Below, one piece after another: positions 43,526-54,290 of a DNA stretch of 64,000 nucleotides (within the stretch, counting starts at the first letter, position 1; every line of letters starts with the position of its first letter). The stretch comes from Branchipolynoe longqiensis (lineage: Eukaryota; Annelida; Polychaeta; Phyllodocida; Polynoidae): the NCBI GenBank assembly GCA_030323885.1, contig CM059193.1, positions 75,461,040 through 75,525,039 of the forward strand, read 5' to 3'. The notes beneath the pieces were generated by a model. It searched no databases and was not told the DNA's origin. It saw only the letters and a list, made by a program, of their open reading frames with translations. Both the position numbers and the translations under genes were made by a program.

Positions 43526-44020
43526 AAACAATAAAATTAGCGGGTGTGTGGGTTGGAAAAAAGTGGAGATGTGGTCGGTTTGCAGGCTCACTGTGAAGTG
43601 CCGATGGATAGTGGTGTGCTGGTGTATAAGGGTGGGAGCGACAGGATGTGTGAAACTGAACGCGCCAGAACCGTGTATGAGTCATTCATGAGCGATTCAG
43701 GCACTGTGTGTGTGAGGGGGGGGGGGGAATCTTTCTCTTCGAATCAAATGCAATGCGAGCATTGCGGCAAATCTGTCAACTTGAAACCATCAACAATGAA
43801 GTTATTTATAACCGTCTCGGGAGCCTTTGTATTATCAAAGACAATGTACGATACAATGCGGCAATCATTGCTCTCCCATGAAATGCAGTAAAGGAGGTAA
43901 TTGGACAGGTCCCCTAACCCAGCCTGACTGCTGTATGATTGACGCAAGGGAAAGGTTCCCTAGCCAACCCTGAGTGCTGGACCATCAAAGATATTTTTTG
44001 TTTGTTTTTTCTTTGTTCGT
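43526..44020. other. Unassigned; G run and short palindrome
   Basis: It has a G12 run at 43719 and GCAATGCGAGCATTGC, a 7-bp inverted repeat, at 43750. GACAGGTCCCCTAACCCAGC at 43904 recurs at 46836. The 115-codon frame here has no recognisable domain. Confidence 0.35.
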
Positions 44021-44030
44021 TTAACGACCA

Positions 44031-44460
44031 TCATCATCATCATGCTGTCGGTTGCAATGTGACAAAGACTGCTTTTATTTCTTAAGCGCCGCTATTTTGT
44101 GCGGTTGTGCATTTCATAAAAGCTGCTTGCAAAGTCTTGAAGTGCTGCTGGCTTTTGCAAGTTACTAGGAGCACTCTCTCGGGGAGCAAATAGAGGTCTC
44201 ACACTGGCAAGAACCCGTCAAAACAGGTGCAAACTATTTGTCCCTGTAGTGGCTGGTCGGGAGATGTTGGGAGTTCCATTCATCACCACCATTAATGCTG
44301 CCATGGAAGCATGGTTTTCTGTTAGGGTTTGCTTCCTTAGCCTTTGGTTCTATCAAGTACCTGTACACCACAAGGCAGTGGTTTATAACTTTGCAAGGCA
44401 GGGGCGTCAAACTCCCTGAGGTATTTTAGCAGGTAGGTACTGCAATACCTGCATACCCAG
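44031..44460 (-). mobile_element. LINE-2 internal-deletion derivative with intact target duplication
   Basis: It is flanked by TTAACGACCAT at 44021-44031 and 44461-44471 (11 of 11). On the minus strand the leader starts at GGTATGCAGGTATTGCAGTA and ends TGCAAGCAGCTTTTATGAAA. It then joins a short segment and the LINE-2 untranslated tail (AATAAAAGCAGTCTTTGTCA) ending in an (ATG)n run. No reverse transcriptase coding remains. The perfect flanks show that this shortened form was itself the unit inserted. Confidence 0.8.
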
Positions 44461-44471
44461 TTAACGACCAT

Positions 44472-45099
44472 CCAGCACAAAAAGTAGACATTGGCTATTT
44501 GTACAACAAGTATAGTCTATTATCTCCTAATAACAATAATGAAAACAATTGTATCGAATAGTAAAGTTAAAACATACATTAAGTACTTTAATCTGTGCCA
44601 TACATAAATCAAACTTGCGATTATGTCTGAGTAATAAAACTACTACTAGACATAATCAAAGACAATGCACCTTGCTTGCCATTGGGTGGCAGCACTGCAT
44701 GGTTATTTCAGAATGTACTATATGAGAGCGCTGAGTGGCTCATCTTATCATGCATTGTCTTTGGTGTTATTCTTTCAGCAAGCATATGTGTATGAATCGG
44801 TCTAAAGAGTTTTATGAACATGTGTAAGAAGCGTGTCCACCTGCGCCTGTATGTTATCATCAGGGACTTCAATAGTGACTAATTAACACTGGCTGCTGCC
44901 TTGATAAAATATAATAAAATATTTTAGAAAGAAAAAGCAGCACAGAATTGTTGATGAGACTCTAAAGTTGTGAAAGACAATAACTGGCAGCTAATAGAAG
45001 GATGGAGAGTCGTTTTCATTGATGACTTCAGGGAATATTAAGAGGAGAGCCAGCAGAAGGCGCTTGATTAATTATACACACATTTATGTTTATAATATA
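44472..45099. other. Unassigned spacer
   Basis: No family recognised. Confidence 0.3.
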
Positions 45100-45354
45100 T
45101 GAGCCTGTCTCAAAAGGTGATAACTCTTTCTCTTTTGTCCATTGTAATGATTGACACAAAACAGCACAGCAACGGTTACACTGAAAACACAATGACATTT
45201 GCTTAAAATCAATATGTATTCTATTGGGATTATGCAACACCATGTAAAAAACAAATCCGTTTATCCTGAGCAAATGCATAAGCAGATAGTATGTTGATCG
45301 TTACAATGGACAACCTTTTGTCCCATATTGCTTAGCACCTTTTGAGACAGTCTC
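45100..45354. mobile_element. MITE-6, complete
   Basis: Ends TGAGCCTGTCTCAAAAGGTG and CACCTTTTGAGACAGTCTCA are inverted with one mismatch. Flanks are TATA-rich. Inside, GACACAAAACAGCACAGCAA and AAATCAATATGTATTCTATT match 63552-63809. Non-coding. Confidence 0.87.
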
Positions 45355-45401
45355 ATATATATATGTATACATATATATAATATATATATAATATATATAT
45401 A

Positions 45402-46287
45402 CAGTAAAACCTCTCTAAATCGACCGACCATGGTACCGACTATAAATTGTCCATTTAGGGAGGTGGTCGGTTTAGGGAGTTTTTCAATTTCTCAGTGAAC
45501 ATTGTTCTCCCAGTATGTGGGTTTTGGATTAGGTAGGTGTTATTAAATATTAGCGTAATGCATATTTAAGTATGTATATACATGTAATTAACAAATATGT
45601 GTGTTATTATAACATTGATATGCATTTAACAATTTGTAAAAAAGATTAAAAATGTTATTGAGGTTTGTTCGATTGATTGTTTGTTTGGTCGATCGATAGA
45701 TGATGCGCAGTGAAGGAGGAAGACGGAGGCAGGAGTGGAGAAAAAGCACACTTTATTATGTAAAGTGGGGGGGGGGGGCAATGTACAATGTGAGGGAGTA
45801 TCTGTACAATGATAATGAAAATAAAGTGCAGGATAATGTCAGAGTCCTTTTAGGGGAGCGGCCCCAAAGAGCCTTCCGCCCTAGAAGGTAGAAGTGAGTG
45901 TAGTTTGGGTGGGTGGGTGGAGAAGAAAGGAGGAGTGCGTCTGGCAGGGGAAGGAGGCTGAGTGGCGAGAGAGGGCAGCGAGGCTGGGTTATAAGGGAGA
46001 GAGAGAGGGGGGGTTACGCAACGCAACGGTCGCGGGCTGGGGGGAAGTAGAGAGAAGGGGGGGTGCTCCTCCTCCACTGCGAATCAAGCGCAATGCAAGC
46101 ATTACGACCAATTCAAATACCACTTTAGTACCAAATAAAACGGTTTATTTACAGAATAGAAAAGTGGTCGATTTGTAGAATATCATTACAATAGTATTGT
46201 ATGGGCGATCATTTGGGTCCCAAATAAAGCGATCGATATAGGGGAGTGGTTGATCCGTGGAGGTGGTCGCTTAGAGCAGTTTTACTG
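45402..46287. mobile_element. MITE-2, long form (886 bp)
   Basis: The termini CAGTAAAACCTCTCTAAATC and CTTAGAGCAGTTTTACTG and subterminal blocks match the 178-bp copies, flanked by TA. About 700 extra bases lie between them, including a purine-rich part (45700-46075). The extra sequence encodes no recognisable transposase. It is either an older longer form or a short copy with nested insertions. Confidence 0.7.
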
Positions 46288-46465
46288 TATATGCAAAGAA
46301 GTTCAAATACAAAAATATAACCAAAGTGAGTACTTTGCCTCATCTTTATTTTGTTAGCTTTGTGTCCCTGGCCCATCTCTTAAAATAGGTCACCATATTA
46401 GCACTGTGTTTGTTTGGTTATCTGGGTAGCTAACAACATGGGTAATTTGAGGATATAAGATGGTT
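46288..46465. other. Unassigned spacer
   Basis: No family recognised. Confidence 0.3.
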
Positions 46466-46552
46466 TGTTTGTTTATTGTTTTTGTTTACATCATGGTGAC
46501 ATCGAGGGTCATATTATAATGAATACCAACTATTGACAGTGCTCTGCTTGCT
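46466..46552 (-). mobile_element. SINE-A tail fragment
   Basis: TTGTTTACATCATGGTGACA, GAGGGTCATATTATAATG and TGACAGTGCTCTGC. Confidence 0.5.
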
Positions 46553-47231
46553 TTTGGACGGGTTCGTGACATAGCGGTCACTGGATGCAGGACTGCAGCT
46601 TTGTGTAAACGGCGCCGTTAAAAAGGTCCGTTTTTGGTGGTTTTCAGTGTTTTTTGTTTCTTTTTTTCCTCCTTCTTTCTTCCAGTTCTTCTATTTGTGG
46701 GGTCGTAGGGAGGTAGGGGGGCGGGGGGGCTCTTTGTGGTGTCAGTGCGGTGGTGCCGTGGTGCGGCAGTGGCCCGGTAGGTGGCAACACATTTTTGTGG
46801 CCCACAGTGCTGTACCTCGACCAGAGAGCAACAGGGACAGGTCCCCTAACCCAGCAATCCTTCGCCCGTCGCAGGGTGGGTGATCCAATGCCAAAAGTGC
46901 TCCTGAACCGGGGTGTGGTTGGTGGGTGTGACTTGCCGTCTGTGGCCCCAGCACCCACTCCAGGTTGTGGGCGCGGGTACGAGGCTGTCATACCTGGTGT
47001 ATCCAGGAGCACATGGGGCTCCCAGTGTGGGTGCAGTGTCCGCGACCTAACAGGGCTCTCGGTGTGCGTTTTTGGTGGGTTTTTTTATGTGTGGTTTGTT
47101 GTTGTTGTTTTTGTGGTAGGGACCTCACCCGGCTCTCGGCCTGGGGGTGTGTTGAGTTGAGCCTTGGCGGGGTGTGAGCCAGGGGTGGTTGGTGGGTCGG
47201 GGTTAGTCGGGGTTAGTTGCCTCCCGTTTAC
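46553..47231. other. GC-rich unassigned block
   Basis: Noticeably GC-rich, with overlapping frames of 136 and 122 codons on opposite strands and no domain on either. It contains GACAGGTCCCCTAACCCAGC, also found at 43904. It may be part of an unrecognised mobile element. Confidence 0.35.
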
Positions 47232-47430
47232 TTTAACTTTATGACAGTGCAAGCTCATGATGACTTCATAGTGCTGACACAATGGGACACCAACAATAAG
47301 CACAATGACCGGATATCCCACTGAGTCACATCATGGTGATGCTGAACGACCCAGACCATGACTGATTGATTGATTGATTGGTGGTTGCTTTACGCCGTGT
47401 TGGCAGCATAGGCCATATTCACGGTGAGAA
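47232..47430 (-). mobile_element. SINE-A fragments
   Basis: Body (GACCGGATATCCCACTGAGT) followed by another tail start (GGTTGCTTTACGCCGTGTTG). Confidence 0.55.
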
Positions 47431-47626
47431 ATGTTTGGTTGTTGTTCAAACCATCGCTTTTACATGTAAAAGCAGACAATCAATTATGTGCCAATAGACA
47501 CTCATTAAATTAGAAAGCTCACAATCATATATTTGTGGTCAAGGGAAACAAATTCCCATAGAAAAAGAAAAGTTGTATTAATATTTGATAGAATATATTT
47601 AGTAAACTATATGAGGTGGTACAGTC

Positions 47627-48560
47627 TAGCTGCCCTCAAAAAGGCTCATCCGTTCGAGTATTTCCTCATTCGTCACTTTGTCCTTCCAGGTTAGCCTCAT
47701 GATTGAACGCAAATGCCGCATCATGAAGGCATGCAGCTTTTTCACCTGCCGTCTGTACACTGTCCAGGCCTCGGCTCCGTATAGTAGGGTGGATAGCACG
47801 ATTGCGCAGTAGATCTTACCTTTGACCCGAATGGACACATGGTGGTTGTTTCAGAGTCTCTGGCGTAGTCAGCCCAAAGATGTGCTAGCCTTGGCCATCC
47901 TCCTCTATATCTCAGCATCAATGCGTCCATCACTTGATATAGTGCTTCCGAGATAGGTGAATTCCGGAACAGTGTTCAGCTTGTTTCCGTCAACCATGAT
48001 CTCCTCCTCTCGGGTTCTTGTAGAGTTGGGTTGGTACAGCACCTCCGTCTTCTTAATGTTAATTTTCAGGCCAAACTTCTTTGATGCATCGGAGAAAGCG
48101 TCCACTATTTTCTGGCTCTCTTCAGCAGAGTGGGCAACCAGTGCACTGTCATCTGCGAATAGTAGCTCTCTCACCAGTATCTGAGTAGTCTTGGTCTTCG
48201 CTCTGAAGTGTGCGACATTGAATAGGTCCATTTCATGAAAGCTGCCTGCAAATGTGTTGAAGTGCTGCTGGCTTTTGCAAGTTACCAGCGGCACTCTCTC
48301 GGGGAGCAAATAGAGGTTTCACACCGGCAAGAACATGTCAAGACAGGCGCAAAACTATTTGTCCCTGCATTGGCTGGTCGGGAGATGTTGGGAGTTCCAT
48401 ACATCAACCGCCATTAATGCTGCCACAGTGACATGGTTTTCTGTTTAGGGTTTGCTCCCTTAGCCTTCTTTTCTGTCAAGGACCTGTACCACAAGGCAGT
48501 GGTTTACAACTCTGCAAGGCAGGGGCGTCAAACTCCCTGAGGTATTGCTATACCTGCAAT
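47627..48560 (-). mobile_element. LINE-2 derivative retaining part of the reverse transcriptase
   Basis: On the minus strand the leader (CAGGTATAGCAATACCTCAG to GGCAGCTTTCATGAAATG) passes in frame into reverse transcriptase sequence. This reads LVRELLFADDSALVAHS (catalytic FADD), FGLKINIKKTEVLYQPN, TYLGSTISSDGRIDAE, then LYGAEAWTVYRRQVKKLHAF and ending near KVTNEEILERMSLFE. Three in-frame stops lie between 47907 and 47850, with no frameshift. The usual C-terminus and ATG-repeat tail are absent, so this copy is also 3' truncated. The LINE clade was not determined. Confidence 0.8.
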
Positions 48561-48696
48561 ACCTGCGTACCATATATATATAGATATGGATCTGGCACAC
48601 GCGTCTATTTATGTATATAGTAATCTACATATATAAATAGACTATGTGCAAATAGGTTAATCTACATATCTAAATTGACCGTTCATATATATATAT
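48561..48696. repeat. TA-rich spacer
   Basis: Imperfect TATATATAGATATG repeats. Confidence 0.6.
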
Positions 48697-49660
48697 GGGT
48701 CATTCTCAGAAACTGTGTACCTCTTGAGGTAGTCTACTAGAAATGCATATTTCAAAGAAACCCTTTATTGGAGTGTCAATATTTAGATTTCATCAGTTAG
48801 CCAAATAATGTGGGAGATAGTTTAGATCAAAAGTAAATGTTAATATTGTGTATTATGTATCTTATTGGGATGGATGTAGCTAAATACATAGAAAATTACA
48901 TCACTAATTTGTGACATTGTCAACAGCATTGAAAATAAAGTGTCACAAACTTAATGAAAACCTCTGAACAACAGCTCATTTCACTTCAAATGGTCATATA
49001 CAATGTCTTCATTAAGTTGAAGACATTTATTTCTAAAAAAAAAATTAAATTATGAAATAGTTAACATTTTCTGGAGTCGTAACATTTCGTTTCCACTTGC
49101 AAGTACTTTGAAACTCTGTATCAAACACTGAGTACAGATACAGTACAGGAACTATTTTCACCATTTGACACTATGCATGGACCCAGTTATGGTATAGTAA
49201 AAGATAAATCCTGAAATTGCCCCTAAACATTGAAATTTGAGCCGAACATTTGTGTAAAATTGTTGTTTCCACTTTGTTACTCTGCTAATCTGTTACTCTG
49301 CTAATATTTTCTTGCTTTTCTCTTTAATATTCACAAATAAGACAAAACCATAGCAATGAGGTTTCAAATTATTATTACTACTGTTTATAAAGCAAGTGGC
49401 ATGTGAAATGTCCTAAAAATGTCAAGTTTTGTGTGGAAAATATTTGATTTTGGAGTCAGATTGGTTTCCATGCTATACTGCTATTTATTGGGTGTGAGCA
49501 TCATTTGACCTACTTAAAAATGCCAGAATATGTTTATTTTCAATTATTCAGATGCAAAAGGACATATACATTGAGGAAACTTGCTTATAGGACTTTGGCA
49601 GCATTTTGATTTTCTGGTACTGATGTCACACTATAGGTACACAACTTCTGAGAACGACCC
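48697..49660. mobile_element. 964-bp element with 26-bp terminal inverted repeats
   Basis: The left end GGGTCATTCTCAGAAACTGT plus GTACCT and the right end AGGTACACAACTTCTGAGAA plus CGACCC are inverted with three mismatches. It sits in a TATATA site. The 900-bp AT-rich interior has no open frame of note, so it is non-autonomous. Only one copy is seen. Superfamily not determined. Confidence 0.8.
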
Positions 49661-49683
49661 ATATATATATATATATATATATA

Positions 49684-50188
49684 CAGTATAACCCCATTAA
49701 ACCAAACTTGACGGGATCCTAGAAATTTGTTTGGATTAACCGATCATTGGTTTACCCGAGCTTTGGCTTTTGACTTTGACTTTGAGGAAGAGTGTATTGC
49801 ACATGTAATATACAATGTATGTGGACACTTTGATAATTGTTTTTTATGTATGTACAGTATGACCCTGTTAAACCAAGCTCAGTTAAACCAAACGATCGGT
49901 TAATCCTAACTTTTTTCGGGGGCCCACCAAAATACTACCATTTATCATATAGAAAAGTCAATGGGGTATCAGATGACCTTTTAACCACATGAAAGTTTGG
50001 TTTAACCATACCGGAGTGGCCTGAGGTCCAACACTTTTGTTTGGATTAACCGATAATTTGGATTAACCGATTTTGGTTTAACCAACTTTTTTATATGATA
50101 AATGGTAGTATTTTGCCGGGCCGCCGAAAAAAGTTTGGATTAACCTATCGTTTTCTTTAACCGCGCTTGGTTTAACAGGGTTATACTG
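49684..50188 (+). mobile_element. MITE-3 composite
   Basis: It starts CAGTATAACCCCATTAAACC after TA and ends TTTAACAGGGTTATACTG before TA. At 49856 a second CAGTATGACCCTGTTAAACC follows TA, so the right 333 bp is itself a complete mirror-symmetric element with ACTACCATTTATCAT and ATGATAAATGGTAGT inside. The left 172 bp (GGCTTTTGACTTTGACTTTG) has no partner. Confidence 0.82.
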
Positions 50189-50367
50189 TATATATACGCA
50201 TCTGTATCTATGTTCACATATATACAGGCGTAAATATACCCAGTCCATATATCAGGTAATTTACATTTATAAATATGTTGGTCATATGTCTACATATATA
50301 CCATTATAGATATACGCATTTACATATAAACAACCAGTCTATATCTACAAATCTATTTTGTTCATAT

Positions 50368-50720
50368 ATATGGATAGTGATAAACCCGTTATCGTGTGTA
50401 ATATTAATAAGCCCTGCAGGGGTGCACCTCCTCCACCATGTTGGGGTGGGGGGGGGGGGGGGGGACGGGTACCAGCATGCTCTCACCCCCGCCCCCGCCC
50501 CCCTCCATGTGGTGGGACTCACCACACGCGAGGAAGATTAACAAATATATATTTTGATCTATATTTATATGGATAGCGGTAAACCCATTATCGCGAGTAA
50601 TAAGCTCTGTAGCGCTCCCCCCCCCTCCGGATTGGGTGGGAGGGGGGGTACCACATGCTCACGCCCCCCCCCCCCTGCGCGGGGCGGGAAGCACCACTCG
50701 GGCGGAAGTATATATATATA
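50368..50720. repeat. Tandem duplication of about 200 bp with G/C runs
   Basis: TATGGATAGTGATAAACCCG at 50368 and TATGGATAGCGGTAAACCCA at 50568 start two related units. Each has ATATTAATAAGC or AGTAATAAGC, then a G or C homopolymer block and a CACCAC...GGAAG end. Short frames across them are not gene-like. Confidence 0.7.
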
Positions 50721-50764
50721 TATATATATCGGTCTACATATATATATAGAGAGAGAGACTGGTC

Positions 50765-50802
<38 letters not shown>

Positions 50803-50847
50803 ACATGTATAAGTACATATATATATATATATAATTATATATAAGAC
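50721..50847. repeat. TA/GATA-rich simple repeat
   Basis: TATATATA runs with AGAGAGAGAGAC and TATACATGTATAAG interruptions. Confidence 0.85.
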
Positions 50848-51040
50848 CATTAAAATCCTCCGGTGCGACTGACACGAGTCGACACCCGATGGAGGGGAGG
50901 TGGGTGCAGGTGGCGCCACCGGTTAAGTGCGGAGTCTTACGGAGAATAACAATGGTAATCAAATAATATAATAATATAATATATAATGGAAACAATTCCT
51001 TTTGTATGTTTATACTCGCATGATACGTTAACAGGTTAAA
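50848..51040 (-). repeat. Repeat J copy
   Basis: Minus strand: TCATGCGAGTATAAACATAC, AAAAGGAATTGTTTCC and AACCGGTGGCGCCACCTGCA. It extends to GCACCGGAGGATTTTAATGG, shared with 63845. TA repeats lie on both sides. Confidence 0.6.
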
Positions 51041-51060
51041 CGTCACATATATAACAGTCT

Positions 51061-51063
51061 AGA

Positions 51064-51102
<39 letters not shown>
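51061..51102. repeat. (TA)n microsatellite
   Basis: TA run directly adjoining MITE-2. Confidence 0.92.
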
Positions 51103-51380
<278 letters not shown>

Positions 51381-51560
51381 GACTGCTACAAAAATAGGTG
51401 AAATAAACACGTGCGTGTCGCTAAAGATAAACGGACGAATGTTGCCATCTACTGAGAAAAGAACCGCCGTCCCCATCTGTATCACAGCATGACGTTGCAG
51501 TGTGAGGCACATCGGGCTGCGACCGGTATGCGGCCTGCTAGTAGCAGTCATCAAAGTAAT

Positions 51561-52011
51561 ACCCCAGTCACACGAGGCCTGCGTTCGCTTACAATCGATC
51601 AAAACATCCTCATTGCACCCTCCTTAAGTGCTGGCGCCGCGAGGACGCCAACCTCCCGGCGTCCATTACGGAAACTTTGGACACAGTTGCCGTCGACCTG
51701 GCACTGATCTGCCGCCGATCTGCCGCTGACCTGGCGGCACCAACACATGCGATGCCGTACTCACAGTGTGGTCGGTGCCCTGGCGCCGACTCGGTGCCGC
51801 CTTTTCCCCAACCGGCACCGCACTGGCCCCAACTCGGTGCCGCCCTGGCACCAATCCAGCGCTGACCCAGCGCCGCCCTGGCGCCGACCTGGCGTGACCC
51901 TGGCGCCGACCACGTATCTGATTCAATGTATCGAGTGGGACGCTAGGAGGTTGGCATCCTTTTGGCCGTAAGGAGGTTGGCGGCGAACGCTTGTTCTCGT
52001 GTGACTGGGGT
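51561..52011. mobile_element. Foldback element FB6
   Basis: Ends ACCCCAGTCACACGAGGCCT and GTTCTCGTGTGACTGGGGT are inverted. The outer 16 bases ACCCCAGTCACACGAG match perfectly and GCGTTCGC follows on both sides. A second mirror (GACGCCAACCTCC against GGAGGTTGGC) lies inward. The middle iterates TGGCGCCGACC-type words, very CpG-rich against an AT-rich background. The 144-codon minus-strand frame is a by-product of the repeats. Confidence 0.8.
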
Positions 52012-52070
52012 ATAACGCTCGCACCCAGCTTCAGCTCTTCAGGCGCCGCCACCAGAGTGCGCGCAAAGGC

Positions 52071-52924
52071 TGGTTGGCTAGTTGTTTTACGTCCTGGCAA
52101 AATATAAGGTCATATCATATCAGGACGGGTTGTTTGGTTTATTGCTTGTTGGAGTGTTATGTCCTGGCACCATATAAGGTCATATCATATCAGGACGGGT
52201 TGGTTGGTCGTTGAAGTTTTACGTCCTGGCAACATCTAAGGTCATGTCATATCAGGACGGGTTTGTTGGTTGGTTGGTTGTTGGAGTTTTTGGTCCTGGC
52301 AACATCTAAGGTCATGTCATATCGGGACGGGTTGGTTGCTTGGTTGGTTGTTGAAGTTTTATGTCCTGACAACATCTAAGGTCATGTCATATCAGGACGG
52401 GTTGGTTGGTTGGTTGTTGGAGTTTTACGTCCTAGCAACATCTAAAGTCATATCATATCAGGACGGGTTGGTTGGATGGTTGGTTGTTGGAGTTTTATGT
52501 CCTGGCAATATCTAAGGACATGTCATATCAGGACGGGTTGTTTGGTTGGTTGGTTGTTGGAGTTGTAGGTCCTGGCAACAGCTAAGGTCATATACGGAGG
52601 GGTTGGTTGGCTGGTTGCTTGTTGGAGTTTTTTTCCCTGGGAATATCTAAGGTCATATCAGGATGAATTGGTGGTTGGGTGGTTGTTGGAATTTTACATC
52701 TTGGCAACAGGTCAGGTCATGTCAGGACAGGTTGGTTGCTGTTGGCATTTTATAGCCTGGCAACATCTAAGGTCATATCAGGATGGATTGGTTGGTTGGT
52801 GGAGTATTGCGTCCTAGCAACAGCTAAGGTCATATCAGGACAGGTTGGTTGGTCGTTGGAATATGTATGTCCTGGTAACATCAAAGGTCATACCAGGATG
52901 GGTTAGTTGGTTGTTGGAATGTTA
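52071..52924 (-). repeat. Satellite-like array of SINE-A tails (13 extra units)
   Basis: Successive units contain TTGGAGTTTTACGTCCTGGC, AACATCTAAGGTCAT and ATCAGGACGGGTTGGTTGG. The CCTGG-type landmark occurs at about 52093, 52163, 52225, 52295, 52365, 52431, 52501, 52571, 52635, 52700, 52756, 52813 and 52871, then at 52927 in the full SINE-A. Early units are 62-70 bp with a doubled CATATCATATC. Later ones are 56-58 bp. Open frames crossing it are artefacts. Confidence 0.9.
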
Positions 52925-53238
52925 TGTCCTGCCAACATCTAAGGTCATATCAGTGTGTATATAGGCTTGGGACAGTGTGCACACATGGCAATTTTATAGT
53001 GCAGCCCCAGGGGGAATATCAGACCACTGACACCATGACCTGCTATCACTCGCACTCAGTCATACTATCCTGGCCCTGAGATAACCAGTCCTTGCTATAT
53101 CCTATTAATGTCGAGTGCATGGCTAGGAAGCGCCAAGTATCAATTTTAGAAATCATTGCTTTGACTCGACCGGGAATCAAACTTTCGATGTCCCGCATGC
53201 GAGGCTCGCGCTCTACCAATTCGACCACGGCGCCCGGT
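52895..53238 (-). mobile_element. SINE-A, parent of the tail array
   Basis: Complete on the minus strand, head type GGGCGCCGTGGTCGAATTGG with B box AGTTTGATTCCCGGTCGAG. Its tail is continuous with the array to its left. Confidence 0.85.
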
Positions 53239-53419
53239 TCAGTTGGCAGCGGTGGAAACTGTCTATACATCACTAGTATTATAGTTTCCTGTTACCTCGT
53301 ACCTTGTTCCTGGTACCTTAGTTCCTTTAGTATGTGCTTCTATCACTTGGGATAACCTAATACGTAATGGGGAATTAGAAGACTAGATAGAAGGGCTATG
53401 ATAAATGGAATGTCTGATG
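53239..53419. other. Unassigned spacer
   Basis: No family recognised. Confidence 0.3.
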
Positions 53420-53760
53420 AGTTATTTATCGTGGTTCTACCTCCTAGCAACATCCAAGGTTTCATTACGACGGGCACCAATACTTGAAGGTGCGCATATT
53501 ATTATTAAATAGCGATGTTCCACTGGCATACCCTGTCATCGCCACCGTGGCCCGATATCCGCACTCAGTCGGACTATCCTCGCCCTGAGTCATCCATTCC
53601 TTCCCCTTTCCTATGAATGCCATTGGAAGTCAAGGTGGTGACACAGGTATACATTTTGTGAATCATTGCTTTGACTCGGCCGGGCGGGGATTAAACAAAC
53701 CCGACAACCTCTCGCATGGATAGCGTTCGCTCTACACACTGGGCCATCCCGTCCCGTCTG
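53420..53760 (-). mobile_element. SINE-A, diverged
   Basis: CTCCTAGCAACATCCAAGGT, TATCCGCACTCAGTCGGACT and a head ending GGGCCATCCCGTCCCGTCTG on the plus strand. Confidence 0.75.
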
Positions 53761-54047
53761 GAATGTCGGATGGGGGAGGGATGGCTCAAGTCTCTAATGA
53801 CTGAGACGCCTTATCCTCTGTCTGTAGGCAGCCATAATTAGCACTGCATGGGGCTTGCATCCGAGCTGCTCGGTGTTAATGAATCTCACTAGGTGGCGCT
53901 GCGGTAGGTTAGTGTTCACACCGGCCCACCAGGGAGCGGGAGCCACAATCAGAATAGTTATGGTCATGACGTCACCGCACCTACTCTCACTAATACTTAT
54001 TGGGGGTGGGGGTCACTGAATTTTGGATCCTAGCCGAGTATATATAT
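53761..54047. other. Unassigned spacer
   Basis: Moderately GC-rich. No family recognised. Confidence 0.3.

Positions 54048-54082
<35 letters not shown>
54048..54082. repeat. (AT)n microsatellite
   Basis: About 15 AT dinucleotides. Confidence 0.9.
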
Positions 54083-54085
<3 letters not shown>

Positions 54086-54290
54086 CTGTATACGCATTAT
54101 ACAAGTATAATTATGCGTAAACTGATTATCCTTGAACTGGGCCTCTGATTGGCACCTTGGTTGAGACTTCACAGCTCTTGACACTTAACAACTCATGCTC
54201 TCTGCCTTTCCTGGTGCTGCCACCTCGCCTAGTCAGCGGGTTAGCTGCCATGATTCAGCCTCTTGCATGTACCACTCGCTCACAAATTAT
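54083..54290 (+). repeat. Repeat J-like copy, diverged
   Basis: GCTGTATACGCATTATACAA with GTATAAT near the TA repeat, a GCTGCCACCTCGCCTAG block downstream, then another TA run. Weaker match than other J copies. Confidence 0.35.

Noticed and set aside
43544..43891. 115-codon frame with a CEHCGK zinc-finger-like string
   Set aside because: Only one Cys pair, no following His pair, and part of it spans a G run and a short palindrome.
46750..47160. 136-codon frame in a GC-rich block
   Set aside because: The opposite strand is open as well, there are no recognisable domains, and low-complexity tails are present. Kept as unassigned.
50275..50576. Short overlapping frames near 50.3-50.6 kb
   Set aside because: They depend on G and C homopolymers in a duplicated non-coding unit.
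51666..52100. 144-codon minus-strand frame
   Set aside because: Produced by GGCGCC word repeats inside FB6 and by SINE-A tail units.
52071..52924. CRISPR-like array of regular repeats
   Set aside because: The repeats are contiguous SINE tails without unique spacers, in a eukaryotic context.
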